Below are positions 39,469 to 48,444 of a stretch of 64,000 nt of DNA, piece by piece. Below the pieces are notes generated by a model that was not told where the DNA came from, made no database searches, and was given only the letters and a program-made list of their open reading frames with translations. This DNA is from CADCUY01 sp964242735 (GTDB taxonomy: Bacteria; Actinomycetota; Actinomycetes; Actinomycetales; Quadrisphaeraceae): the NCBI GenBank assembly GCA_964242735.1, contig CAXTAK010000008.1, positions 1 to 64,000 of the forward strand, in the 5' to 3' direction. How positions within the stretch are numbered: the first letter of the stretch is position 1; each line of letters starts with the position of its first letter. The position numbers and the translations under genes were made by a program.

Positions 39469-40204
39469 GCCGGCGCCGTGGCCGAGTCGAGGATCCCGAT
39501 GACGAGGGCCTGACCGGTGACAGCCACGGGTGACCCGCCTGGGCGGCTCGCGGTCTCCCCGGCCGGAGGTGCGTCGCGGAGGGAGGTCGGCGGCCGGCTC
39601 CGGCGCAGCACCGCCCTGGCGCGCGCTGGGGGACCATCGACGACCGACGCGTCGGCGCCGCGGGCACGAGACGACATCGTCGTGGCCTGTGGTCGCGTCA
39701 GCTCCGCGATCCGCTCGGTTCGACGAGGCGGTGGTGGACCGGTAGCGGCGGTCCGGAGCCACCGCGGCACCCTGCTCGTCACCTCCGGGGCGTCCCCGCA
39801 GCGCTGTCGGCGCCGTCGTGACGGCCGCGGCCGCCGTCGGCTCGCTGACCGGCCGGAGCGGCGTCGCCCCGCCCGAGCGTGATGCGCCCGCTGGCGCGGC
39901 TCAGCCGGTGACGCCCCGTCGTGGTGGTGCCTGCACCACCTGGCTCGGGTGCCCTGCGGGAAGGACCCGACCCCCTCTCCGCTGGTGTGCTCGTGCACGT
40001 CGGGATCCGGCGGCGCGAGCCCCCGGGGCCGCCCACCACCCTCGACCACCCTGATCGGAGAGTCCCGTGGTCACGCACCTCCCACCCCGGCGCCCCCACC
40101 GCAGGGGCGCCGGGCCCCGTGCCGGCCTCCGCGACGACCGCGGGGCCCCGGGGTGGGCGCCGGAGGAGGACGCACGTCGATCCGACAGGACCACGGGCCG
40201 ACGC
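39469..40204. other. no gene recognised
   Basis: Both strands have long open frames typical of GC-rich DNA but with Arg/Pro/Ala-rich translations lacking domain patterns. The segment may contain the remains of genes that stood beside the broken response regulator just to the right. Complementary GC-rich segments near 40085-40165 could fold into a hairpin, but I cannot assign a role. Confidence 0.35.
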
Positions 40205-40780
40205 TGGGCGCGAGGACCTCCGCAGCACCGTCTCCAGCGCCGCCGACGGCCCGGGACCGCTGCCCGTCGTCGACGCCGGCGTCCCGGACGCGGCGATCAC
40301 CGATGTGCGGATGCCCCGGACCCACGCCGACGAGGGCATCGCGGCCGCCGTCGCGGCCCGCCGGCGCCAGCCCGACCCGGCGGTGCTGGTGCTGTCAGCG
40401 CACGGCGAGCAGGCCCTCACCACCGAGCTGGTGGCCGGTGGCGCAGCCGGGCTCGGGCACCTGCCAGAGGAGCGGGTCGGGAGGGTGGACGAGTTCCTCG
40501 TGGCCCTGCACCGCGTCGCCGCCGGGGGCACGGCGATCGACCCGCAGGTCGTCGCCCAGCTGCCCACCCGCGCCCGCACCGACACCCGGCTGGAGCGGCG
40601 GAGCCCCGGGAGCACGAGGTGCTCGCGGCGATGGCGCAGGGACCGGGCACCGCCGCCATCGCCGAGCGGGTCTTCGTCATCGAGGACGCGGTGCACGAGC
40701 ACGTCCGCAGCACCTCCAGCGAGCTCGACCTGCCCCCGACGACCGCACCGACCGGCGCGGGGCCGGCAGGCGCGCTCACG
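40205..40780 (+). pseudogene. NarL/LuxR-family response regulator remnant
   Basis: A degenerate receiver is visible: VVDAGVPDAAITDVRMP carries the Asp phosphorylation site, followed by DEGIAAAVAARRRQPDPAVLVLSAHGEQALTTELVAGGA and VDEFLVALHRVAAGGTAIDPQVVAQL, all typical of actinobacterial NarL-type regulators. After about 40610 the LuxR-type HTH continues in another frame, as EHEVLAAMAQGPGTAAIAERVFV then HVRSTSSELDL. The N-terminus is poorly preserved and lacks a start. The usual Lys (VKP-like VGYLLKDRV) is replaced by LPEERV. One frameshift and several substitutions make it non-functional. Confidence 0.6.
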
Positions 40781-41144
40781 CGGCCCGGCCGACCGCCCAG
40801 CCCAGGGCAGCGGCGGCGAGCCCTGCCGCGATGCTCACCACGGCGTTGAGGGCCGCGAGCCGGCGCTCGCCGTCCTCGGCCAGCCGCACGGTCTCGGCAC
40901 CGAAGGTGCTGTACGTGGTCAGCGCCCCGCAGAAGCCGGTGCCCAGCGCCGCCACCAGCGCGGGCGGCACCCCGCCGCGACTCGCCGCTCCGAGCAGGAC
41001 ACCGAGCACCAGCGAGCCCGCGACGTTGACCACCAGCGTGCCCCAGGGGAAGCGGCCCGGGGTGCGGGCGCGGACGGCGCGGTCGACCAGGTAGCGGGCC
41101 GGGGCGCCCAGCGCGGCGCCGAGGGCCACGAGCAGCGCCGTCAC
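40776..41144 (-). CDS. crcB: fluoride ion channel FluC/CrcB, second copy
   Basis: A 122-residue four-helix fluoride exporter subunit. LVALGAALGAPARYLVDRAV is the conserved N-terminus, followed by FPWGTLVVNVAGSLVLGVL with the Asn/Gly pore region, then GFCGALTTYSTFGAETVRL with the Phe-box/TTYSTF motif. Fluc channels are dual-topology dimers, or heterodimers when two genes stand together, as here. The GTG start overlaps the stop of the other copy as GTGA. The length is normal for the family. No fluoride riboswitch consensus was found nearby. Confidence 0.92.
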   Translation of the reverse strand: MTALLVALGAALGAPARYLVDRAVRARTPGRFPWGTLVVNVAGSLVLGVLLGAASRGGVPPALVAALGTGFCGALTTYSTFGAETVRLAEDGERRLAALNAVVSIAAGLAAAALGWAVGRAA

Positions 41145-41596
41145 GACGCACCGGCCTCCCGGGCGGGGCCCCCCGGGCCCCGCCCGGAGCGCCCGATGCC
41201 CAGGCCGGCCCGCACAGCCGCCAGGGCGAGCACCGCGGTGGCCGCCAGGTGCGCGAGCGCCGTCCACGGCCGGCCGTCGAGCAGCAGCAGGTGCGCGTCG
41301 ACGGCGTAGGTGGAGAAGGTGGTGTAACCGCCGAGGACGCCGGTGGCGAGGAAGGGTCGGGCGAGGCGGTGCGCCGCGTGGCCCTCGACCACGACGGCGA
41401 CGACCACGCCGATGGCCAGGCAGCCCGAGGTGTTGACGAGCAGCGTCGACCACGGCACCCCGCCCGCCGGGGTGGGCAGCACCAGCTCGACGCCGTGCCG
41501 GGCCAGCGCGCCGAGGGCCCCGCCCGCGGCGACCACCGACAGGACCGCGAGCTCCCCCGGGCCGGCTCGCCCACCTGCCACCGCCGCCTTCCGCAT
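41141..41596 (-). CDS. crcB: fluoride ion channel FluC/CrcB, first copy
   Basis: A 151-residue Fluc subunit. The core reads VVAAGGALGALARHGVELVL, WSTLLVNTSGCLAIGVVVAVV and FLATGVLGGYTTFSTYAVDAHLLL, with the conserved Asn and the TTFSTY pore motif. The start ATG gives about 12 extra N-terminal residues. The C-terminal Gly/Arg-rich tail is not conserved. Coupled by a GTGA overlap to a second crcB, the pair probably forms a heterodimeric fluoride exporter that protects the cell from environmental fluoride. The divergent oxidoreductase-like gene lies 81 bases away. Confidence 0.92.
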   Translation of the reverse strand: MRKAAVAGGRAGPGELAVLSVVAAGGALGALARHGVELVLPTPAGGVPWSTLLVNTSGCLAIGVVVAVVVEGHAAHRLARPFLATGVLGGYTTFSTYAVDAHLLLLDGRPWTALAHLAATAVLALAAVRAGLGIGRSGRGPGGPAREAGAS

Positions 41597-41677
41597 GGTG
41601 CGTGGTTACCACAGCCGCACCGCGGCCGGATCCGCGCCGGCGACGTAGCGTGGGCGGGAGCGAGCGGGAGGGGGACC

Positions 41678-42445
41678 GTGGTGCGGGTCGCGGTGGTCGG
41701 CGGTGACGGGTCGGTGGGCCGACCCCTGATCGAGGCGCTGCGCCGCAGCGGGCACAGCGCCGTCGTCCTGACCCGCGCCTCCGGGGCCGACGTGCTCACC
41801 GGCGCCGGCCTGGACGCCGCGCTGGCCGGGGTCGACGCGGTCGTCGACGTCACCGGCGCCCCCGCCGGCAGGGCCCGCACCGCCCGCGACGCCGAGCGCG
41901 CGTGCGCCGCCGCCACCGACCGCCTGATGGACGCCGGGCGCCGCACCGGGGTGCGCCACCACGTGGTGCTCTCGATCGTCGGGCTCGACCGGGCCGAGGG
42001 CGGCCCGGAGTGGGCGGGCAAGCGGGCGCAGGAGGAGCGCGCCCTGACCGGGCGGGTGCCGGCGACGGTGGTGCGCGCCACCGCCTTCCACGACGTCGCC
42101 GCGGACGTCGTCGCCCTGACCCGCGACGGGGACACCGCCCGGGTGCCGCCGCTGCTGCTCCAGCCGGTGGCGGCCACCGACGTGGCGCTGGTCCTCGTCG
42201 AGACCGCGGTCGGTCCCCCGCGCGGGCGCGCGCCCGACGTCGCCGGCCCGCAGACCCAGGACCTGGTGGACATGGCCCGGCGCACCCTCGCCGCCCGGGG
42301 CCAGCACCTCGACCTCGTGCCGAGCTGGCGCGGGGTGCCCTACGGGGTGGAGATGGCCGGTGAGGTGCTGCTGCCCGGGCGCGGCGCGCGCCTCGCGCCG
42401 ACGACGTTCCAGGACTGGTTGCTCGACGACTGGCGCGCCGCCTGA
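41678..42445 (+). CDS. NAD(P)-binding NmrA/SDR-like protein
   Basis: A 255-residue atypical short-chain dehydrogenase. The nucleotide-binding motif is VRVAVVGGDGSVGRPLIEALRRSGH (GGxGxxG at residues about 8-14), followed by VDAVVDVTGAPAG, HHVVLSIVGLDRAEGG and VPATVVRATAFHDVAADVVA, matching the NAD(P)H-binding NmrA/UbiX-oxidoreductase-like group common in actinobacteria. These proteins often lack a proven reaction and may sense redox cofactors. The C-terminus has VPYGVEMAGEVLLPG. The GTG start is preceded by GGGAGGGGGA, a strong ribosome binding site. Confidence 0.85.
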   Translation: MVRVAVVGGDGSVGRPLIEALRRSGHSAVVLTRASGADVLTGAGLDAALAGVDAVVDVTGAPAGRARTARDAERACAAATDRLMDAGRRTGVRHHVVLSIVGLDRAEGGPEWAGKRAQEERALTGRVPATVVRATAFHDVAADVVALTRDGDTARVPPLLLQPVAATDVALVLVETAVGPPRGRAPDVAGPQTQDLVDMARRTLAARGQHLDLVPSWRGVPYGVEMAGEVLLPGRGARLAPTTFQDWLLDDWRAA

Positions 42446-42449
42446 CCCT

Positions 42450-43847
42450 TCACTGCGCGCCCTGGGTCCTCACGGGGCGGCGGGGCGCGCGCCCGGGCAC
42501 GGCCTCGGTGCGGTGCCCGTCGGTGACGACCGGCGCGCCGGACACCAGCACGTGCTCGATGCCCACCGCCTGCCGGTGGGGCGCCTCGACGGTGGCGGCG
42601 TCGACCACCCGCTCGGGTCGAACAGGACGACGTCGGCCACGGCGCCCGCTCGCAGCACCCCGCGGTCGACCAGCCCCGGGCGGCGCGCCGGTCGCGACGT
42701 CATCGCCGCCACGCACTCCTCGAGGTCGAGCACGCCCAGCTCGCGCACGCACCGGCCGAGGTAGCGGGCGAAGGTGCCGAAGGCGCGCGGGTGCGGGCGG
42801 GCGCCGGTGAGCAGGCCGTCGCTGCCGGCGGTGCGCACCCGGTGCGCCATGATCGCGCGCACGTCGTCCTCGTCGCCGACGTGCTGGAGCACCGTGGTGC
42901 CCAGCCGGTCGCGGACCAGCAGGTCGACGCAGACCGCGACGGCGGGAGAACCCCGCGCGGCGGCCAGCTGCGCGATGGTGGCGCCGACGCTGGCGGACAG
43001 CTCCGGGTGGCGCACCCCGATGACCGCCACCGCCGCCCGGTCCACGACGACCCCGCGGCACCCGTCGGAGCCGTGGACCTCCAGGTCGGCGCGGATGCGC
43101 CGCAGGTCACCCAGGCGCTCCAGGCTGTCCGCGGGCCCCCTGGCTGAGGCCCACCCGGGCCGCAGCGCGGCGACCACCTCGCACAGGGCGACGAGCTCGT
43201 CGGTGTCGGCGTGCATCCCCGGCGGGTGTGTCAGGCCGCTGGACGTCCCCACCGCGTCCTGCCGCAGCCCGGTGGCGACCACCGCGCGCATCGTCGCCAC
43301 CTCGCCCGGGGTCGCGGGGCGGTCCTGCGAGCCGACGACGAGCATCCGCACCGTGCCCTGCGGCACGAGGTGGCAGACGTCGACGGCGGCCCCGCGGTCG
43401 ACGGCGTCGAGGTGGTCGCCCACGCTGCGCCAGTCCCGCACGAGGTCCTCGCCGACCCCGTTCCACCCGACCAGCTGCTCGCGGAGGACCGCCAGGACGG
43501 CGTCGTCCACCGGGGCGCAGGACGACCCGTCCTGCCCGAGGACCTGTGTGGTCACGCCCTGCGTGGTCGCCGACAGGTGCTCCCGGTCGGTGAGCACGGC
43601 GAGGTCGGCGTGGGCGTGCACGTCGATGGACCCGGGGCTGACGGCCAGCCCGTCGGCGTCCACCACGCGTGCGCCGACGGCGAGCCTCCAGGGTGCCGGG
43701 CCCGCCCGTCGCCCCGACGCGCCCGCGCGTGATCAGCACGTCGCCCGAGCGGGCGGGTGCGCCGGTGCCGTCGACGACCAGCGCCCCGCGCACCAGCAGC
43801 GGGGGCGGCGGCGGCCGGTCGTGGCGGTCCGGGGACGCGGCGCTCAC
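42450..43847 (-). pseudogene. N-acyl-D-amino-acid deacylase gene, broken
   Basis: A metal-dependent amidohydrolase of the D-aminoacylase type that is recognisable in three frames. The N-terminus (LLVRGALVVDGTGAPARSGDVLI) ends in one frame, then GSIDVHAHADLAVLTD, with the HxH metal site, continues in the next. The segment GTVRMLVVGSQDRPATPGE and GLTHPPGMHADTDELV is normal, but an in-frame deletion before SARGPADSLERLGDL removes about 80 residues including the usual HxxH metal ligands. The end (VVDAATVEAPHRQAVGIEHVLV) is again in a different frame. The start overlaps the deaminase stop as GTGA. Not functional. Confidence 0.7.
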
Positions 43848-45152
43848 CCGAAGACCGTGCGCAGCAGGTCGACCACGACGGGCTGCTCGGCGTCGGCGTC
43901 GTCGATCACCGGGATGAGCTGCCACTCGTCGAAGGCGGTGCACGGGTGGGAGAGCCCGAGGCGCAGGACGTCGCCGACGGCCGGGTGCCGGGCGCCGCCG
44001 GTGAGCGCGACGAGGGCCAGCTGGTCGTCCAGGGCCGTCAGCGCGGCGCCGGGCAGGGGGCGCAGCGCGGCGGTGCCGCCGGCGCGCACGCCCTGCACCT
44101 GCGGCAGTCCCTCGTCGAAGGGCAGGTCGCGCTTGCCGGCGTCCACCAGCGCCAGACCCGGCTCGGGGCGCGAGAGCACCCGGGCCCACCCGTGGATCGC
44201 CGAGCGCAGCAGCGCCCCCGGCCCGCGACGCATCGGGGTGGTGCCCGCGCAGAAGCCGTCGTCGTGGGCGATGTACGCCCCCGAGCGCAGCAGCACGCGG
44301 GTGGGTGCACCCCGCCCGCCCGCCGGGTCGTGCAGGGGCGCCAGCACCTCGGCGACGACGTCGAAGCAGGTGCTGCCACCGGCGGTGACGATCGACCCAC
44401 CGGGGACGGACGGGTCCAGCAGACCGGCGTCCAGCACGGCGGTGTGCGGCGCGGCCAGCTGCTGGACGTACCCGCGCACCACCTCCGGGGACCCCGGTGA
44501 GCCGTCGTGGGCCAGCGCCCCCTCGTAGCCGGTGACCCCGGCCAGGCGCAGCCCCGGTGCGGCCGCCACCGCTCGCGCCACGTCCAGCGCAGCGCCGGTG
44601 CCTCGCGCCCCGGTGCGCCCGCCCGCGGCGCCGAGCCCCACGGCGACGTCGAGCCGCTGAGCGGGCGGCACGGCGTGCGCTCGGGCCATGGCCTCCACCG
44701 CGGCGATGCTGTCGGTGCTCACCACCACCCGCGCCGTGCGCGGGGTGCCCGCCTGGTGCGCCAGCACCCCGGGGTCGACGAGGGTGGGGGTCACCAGCAC
44801 CCGCGGCACCCCGTGCCCCAGCGCCACCAGCAGCTGCCAGGGGGTGGCCACCGTGATGCCCCACGCGCCCGCGTCGAGCTGGTGGCGCCACAGGGTGAGC
44901 CATGGTCGTCTTCCCGTGCGAGGCCGGGCCCACCCCGGCGACGGCCGTCCAGTGCGCCATCAGCGCCGTGCTGTGCGCCAGCGACCCGGCGTCGAGGGTG
45001 AGCAGCGGGGTGGGCACGTCCGCCAGGGGCGGGCGCTCGGCGACGACGTCGGCGGCGTCGCGCCCCCACGCCGCGACGGGCACGTCCCGGTGGGCGGGCC
45101 CGAGGACGCCGGTCGACGCGGCGTCGAAGCGCGGCGCGGCCGCGCCGGTCAC
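43844..45152 (-). pseudogene. PLP amino-acid deaminase (alanine racemase fold), frameshifted
   Basis: An amino-acid deaminase of the D-threonine aldolase/alanine racemase N-terminal-domain family. The N-terminal frame has PTPLLTLDAGSLAHSTALM and ASHGKTTMA, with the PLP-binding Lys. After about 44897 the frame changes and the rest reads properly: PWQLLVALGHGVPRVLVTP, LRLAGVTGYEGAL, then VVVDLLRTVFG near the end, including GGSIVTAGGSTCFDV and GFCAGTTPMRRG. Without the shift it would be about 435 residues, full length. The single shift separates the Lys from the rest, so the enzyme is inactive unless the shift is a sequencing error. Usual neighbours are the D-aminoacylase and a PfkB kinase. Confidence 0.7.
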
Positions 45153-45370
45153 CCCTCGTGACGGGCTGGCCCTGCGCGACGCCGACGTCTTCCTGCGCAC
45201 CGTCGGCGGCGCCGAGCTGAACGCGGCCCTGACCCCGGCCCGCCTGGGGGGTGCGCACCGCCTCGCTCTCGCGGGTGGGCGCCGACGGCTCCGGGGACCA
45301 CCTCCTCGACGTCGCCCGCGCCCACGGCGTCCACGTCGACGCCGTGGAGCGGGACGCGTCGCGCCCCACC
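45150..45370 (+). pseudogene. PfkB-type sugar kinase fragment
   Basis: Plus-strand codons read LALRDADVFLRTVGGAELNAALTPARLGG, the start of a PfkB/2-keto-3-deoxygluconate-kinase-like protein (GGAxxNxAxxxARLG motif). After a frame change they continue as SRVGADGSGDHLLDVARAHGVHVDAV, the following family segment. Then the similarity ends, so at least two-thirds of the kinase, including the ATP-site GAGD motif, is gone. It lies divergently beside the deaminase pseudogene, matching the D-amino-acid gene sets seen elsewhere. Confidence 0.5.
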
Positions 45371-45394
45371 GGCCTGGCGGGCCTCGGTGACGGC

Positions 45395-45574
45395 CTGCGC
45401 TGTGGCCCAGGCGATCCTCGGCAGCCGCACGGCGAGGTGGTCGCCGAGCCGGTGGATGTGGTGGTCGGTGCCGTACGAGGCCACAGCTGTGACCGGCAGG
45501 TCAGCCCACTGCGGGTGCTCGGCCGAGAGCCGGCGCACCAGGTCGGCGTCGGCGCTCACCTCGTCGACGTGCAT
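45395..45574 (-). pseudogene. aminoglycoside-phosphotransferase-fold fragment
   Basis: The ATG-led segment MHVDEVSADADLVRRL followed by HPQWADLPVTAVASYGTDHHIHRLGDHLAVRLPRIAWA matches the N-terminal lobe of APH-fold small-molecule kinases, including GTDxxxxRLGxxLxVRLPR with its nucleotide-contact residues. After about 60 residues the similarity ends abruptly and the reading frame becomes Arg/Gly-rich nonsense over the kinase fragment. The catalytic loop is absent. It is a short remnant fused to other debris. Confidence 0.55.
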
Positions 45575-45688
45575 CTTCGGGGCGGTCACCGTCGCCGTGG
45601 TGGAGGAGGGGCGAGGCTCACGGCAACGGAGTCGTGCCGCCGGGGGGTGCCGCCGCCGACGGTGCGGTCGCGCGACCGGCGGCGGCCC

Positions 45689-47935
45689 TCAGGACGCCAT
45701 GTCGACGAAGCGCGAGTAGTGACCCTGGAAGGCGACGACGATGGTGTCGGTGGGGCCGTTCCTGTGCTTCGCGACGATGAGGTCCGCTTCGCCCGCCCGA
45801 GGTGATTCCCGATCGTAAGCATCTTCACGGTGGAGCAGTATCACCATGTCCGCATCCTGCTCGATGGACCCCGACTCCCGCAGGTCGCTCATGGCGGGCC
45901 GCTTGTCGGTGCGCTGCTCCGGCCCGCGGTTCAGCTGGCTGATCGCGATCACCGGGACCTCGAGCTCCTTGGCGAGCAGCTTCAGCGCGCGGGAGAACTC
46001 GCTGACCTCCTGCTGGCGGCTCTCCACGCGCTTGCCCGACGTCATCAGCTGCAGGTAGTCGATGACCACGAGCTTCAGGTCGTGCTGCTGCTTGATGCGC
46101 CGGCACTTCGCGCGGATCTCCATCAGCGTCATGTTCGGCGAGTCGTCGATGAACAGCGGCGCCTCGGAGACCTGACCCATCGTCCGGGCGAGCTTGGTCC
46201 AGTCCTCCTCGCGCATGGTGCCCTTGCGCATGTTCTGCAGCGGGATCTTCGCCTCTGCCGAGAGCAGGCGCATGGTGATCTCGTTCTTGCTCATCTCCAG
46301 GGAGAAGACCACCGACGTCATGCCGTTCCTGATCGACGCCGACCGGGCGATGTCGAGGCCGATGGTGGAGTTGTGGGTCGGCACCATGGAGCGGCTCGCC
46401 AGGTAGAGGTGGCTCGGGTGGGCGACCTCGATGCACCGCACGGGCACGCTGGGCACCGCCGTCACGGCGGTGATGGCACGCCCCCGGGACCCTGGCGCAC
46501 CGACCCGCGCCCGCTTGTGCGCCAGCACGAGGTCCTCGTCGTGGAAGACCTGCTCATCGCTGGCGAAGCCCACGGCTGTGCCCACCGCTCGCGGCACGAG
46601 GCCGAGACTCACGAGGAGGTCGACCACCACGTCAGCCGCCTGCCCCGACGACAGGACCGCGACCACCCGACCACCGCCCCCCACCGACCCCGCCGCGTCG
46701 AGCACGCCGGCGAGCAGCGCGCGCCGCTGCGCCTCCGACCCGCGCAGGCACCGCCGCGCCGACGACAGCGCCGTCGCGGGCGGCCGCGGGGCGGCGAGGG
46801 CCGTGCCCAGCTCGTGGAGGTCGACGTCCAGGGCCACGGCGGGCAGCTGCAGCGGTCGGGTCGCCGCCACCGCATCGAGGTCGATCGCGAGATCGGAGCA
46901 GTCAGGGGTGTCGGAGCCTCCGCATCCCGGACGACTCCGATCTCGAGCCGAGCCGTCCACCTCGCGGCGCCGCGCCGCTCCGCGGTGGGTGATGCGCCCG
47001 TGCAGCTGCTCGCTCGTGCGCACCACGCCGTCGGTCAGCCACCGGTGCTGCGCGTCCGCCACGATCGCGGTGCCGTCGTCGAAGCGGACCTCGTAGCACG
47101 GCCGATCCGCCATGACCTCGGTCGCCGCCACGACCTCGGTCGGCGTCCCGTCGGCGGCGAGCACCAGGTCGCCCACCGCGACCTCACCCATCGTGGTCCA
47201 GCCGCTCGGCGTCGGCAGCGGCGTGTCGAGCGCGAGCGCCTTGCCGATCGCCGGCCGCGCCGCGATGACGATCATCTGCCCCGGGTGCAGCCCGTTGGTC
47301 AGCTGGTCGAGGTCGGCGAAGCCCGTGGGCACCCCGATCATCCCGTCGCCGCGGTGGCTGGAGGCCTCGATCTCGTCGATCGTGCCCTCGATCACCGCAC
47401 CGAGCGCCACGTAGTCCTCGCTGACGCGCCGCTCGGTGACGGCGTACACCTCGGCCTGAGCGGTGTTGACCAGGGCGTCGACGTCGCCGCCCTCCGCGGC
47501 GTAGCCGAGCTGGACGATGCGCGTGCCCGCCTCGACCAGGCGCCGCAGGACGGCCCGCTCGCGCACGATGCGGGCGTAGAAGCCGGCGTTGGCCGCGGTC
47601 GGCACAGCGGACAGCAGCGTGTGCAGGTACGCCTGGCCGCCGACGCGCCCCAGCTGCCCGCGCGACGTCAGGGTCGCCGCCACGGTCACCGCGTCGGCCG
47701 GCTCACCGCGCCCGTAGAGGTCGAGCACGGCGTCGTAGACGAGCTCGTGGGCGGGTCGGTAGAAGTCGGAGCCGCGGAGCTGCTCGATGACGTCGGCGAT
47801 GGCGTCCTTGCTGAGCATCATGCCGCCGAGCACGCTCTGCTCCGCGGCCACGTCCTGCGGCGGGGTGCGCCCCAGGTCCTCCGTGCCGCCCGGTGCGCCG
47901 AACGCGCCGTCGTAGGCGGGCAGGTCGATGCTCAC
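45689..47935 (-). CDS. dnaB: replicative DNA helicase DnaB, intein-containing precursor
   Basis: A 748-residue precursor of the hexameric replication-fork helicase. Extein parts total 458 residues, the normal length. The N-terminal domain has DVAAEQSVLGGMMLSKDAIADVIE, and the RecA core has VPTGFADLDQLTNGLHPGQMIVIAARPAIGK, interrupted by a 290-residue intein directly after the P-loop Lys. It resumes STIGLDIARSASI, followed by EMSKNEITMRLL, Walker B LVVIDYLQLM, VIAISQLNRGPEQR and SDLRESGSIEQDADMV. The P-loop cannot bind ATP before splicing, so splicing is essential. The GTG start at 47935 begins SIDLPAYDG. It is leftward, downstream of a region with DnaA-box-like sequences. Confidence 0.95.
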   Translation of the reverse strand: MSIDLPAYDGAFGAPGGTEDLGRTPPQDVAAEQSVLGGMMLSKDAIADVIEQLRGSDFYRPAHELVYDAVLDLYGRGEPADAVTVAATLTSRGQLGRVGGQAYLHTLLSAVPTAANAGFYARIVRERAVLRRLVEAGTRIVQLGYAAEGGDVDALVNTAQAEVYAVTERRVSEDYVALGAVIEGTIDEIEASSHRGDGMIGVPTGFADLDQLTNGLHPGQMIVIAARPAIGKALALDTPLPTPSGWTTMGEVAVGDLVLAADGTPTEVVAATEVMADRPCYEVRFDDGTAIVADAQHRWLTDGVVRTSEQLHGRITHRGAARRREVDGSARDRSRPGCGGSDTPDCSDLAIDLDAVAATRPLQLPAVALDVDLHELGTALAAPRPPATALSSARRCLRGSEAQRRALLAGVLDAAGSVGGGGRVVAVLSSGQAADVVVDLLVSLGLVPRAVGTAVGFASDEQVFHDEDLVLAHKRARVGAPGSRGRAITAVTAVPSVPVRCIEVAHPSHLYLASRSMVPTHNSTIGLDIARSASIRNGMTSVVFSLEMSKNEITMRLLSAEAKIPLQNMRKGTMREEDWTKLARTMGQVSEAPLFIDDSPNMTLMEIRAKCRRIKQQHDLKLVVIDYLQLMTSGKRVESRQQEVSEFSRALKLLAKELEVPVIAISQLNRGPEQRTDKRPAMSDLRESGSIEQDADMVILLHREDAYDRESPRAGEADLIVAKHRNGPTDTIVVAFQGHYSRFVDMAS
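46370..47239 (-). other. intein in DnaB P-loop, class 3-like, degenerate LAGLIDADG domain
   Basis: Precursor residues 233-522 form the intein, from ALALDTPLPTPSGW to MVPTHN. It starts with Ala instead of Cys or Ser and has Trp67 after His65 in block B (ADAQHRWLT). Block F has Cys269 (VPVRCIEVAHPSH) and block G has Thr288 and terminal Asn290 (VPTHN), followed by extein Ser. Ala1 plus this Trp/Cys/Thr set is the mark of class 3 inteins, where the block F Cys makes the first branched intermediate. A LAGLIDADG-like motif (ALLAGVLDAAGSV, about 174-186) shows a core, but its second acidic position is Ala and no second motif is seen. The endonuclease is therefore probably dead. Confidence 0.85.
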
Positions 47936-48128
47936 GCGGTTGCTCCCCTCATCCGTCCTCGGTCCCGCCACTCCACCACCGACCACCGACGGTGCCGGGG
48001 ACCCGTCACGGGACGCCGCTCGGGAGCGGTGCCAGGGAGCCGTGGAACGGGTGGCGGCGGAGTCCCAGCACCGTAGGCGGAGGGTCAGGGGGTGTCGACC
48101 GGCGTCCGCGCAACCCCTCCGGCCGCCC

Positions 48129-48192
48129 TGTGGACAACTCACGGAGCCAGGCCGATCGTCTGTGCACACACGGTGGACAAGTCTGTGGACAA
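48129..48192. promoter_or_regulatory. DnaA-box-like cluster upstream of dnaB
   Basis: TGTGGACAA at 48129-48137 and 48184-48192, and GGTGGACAA at 48172-48180, match the high-GC DnaA box (TTGTCCACA on the other strand) with 0 or 1 change. They lie in the dnaB upstream region, 200-260 bases from its start, on the same strand as each other. Confidence 0.5.
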
Positions 48193-48444
48193 CGGTGGAT
48201 GACGAGCCGTGGCGGGGCCGGGTTCCGCGGATTCGCCCTGTTGCCCATGTGGATGACGTGAACGAAGGGGAAACAGGTCCGATCGACCCGGCGTGTCGTC
48301 TCCGGGCGTGTCGCACGGGGTCGCCGAGGGCGTGCCGGGCCGGCGGCGCCGTCGCCGGTCGTGGGGTGGGCCGTGCCGCGGCCTGGAGCGCCGCGGCCCG
48401 TGGTGGGCGACCCGGGGTGGGGTGCCCCGTGGTGGGGTGACCCG

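Noticed and set aside
41597..41677. Fluoride riboswitch near the crcB pair
   Set aside because: I looked for the conserved GGxGATGG core and the pseudoknot partners in the upstream region and did not see them.
45830..48076. A 748-residue plus-strand frame opposite dnaB
   Set aside because: DnaB with its intein is clearly coded on the minus strand; the antisense frame shows no family and only mirrors third-position GC bias.
48129..48192. Chromosomal oriC
   Set aside because: The three DnaA-box-like sites are suggestive, but dnaA/dnaN and an AT-rich unwinding region are not present here, so I report only a DnaA-site cluster.
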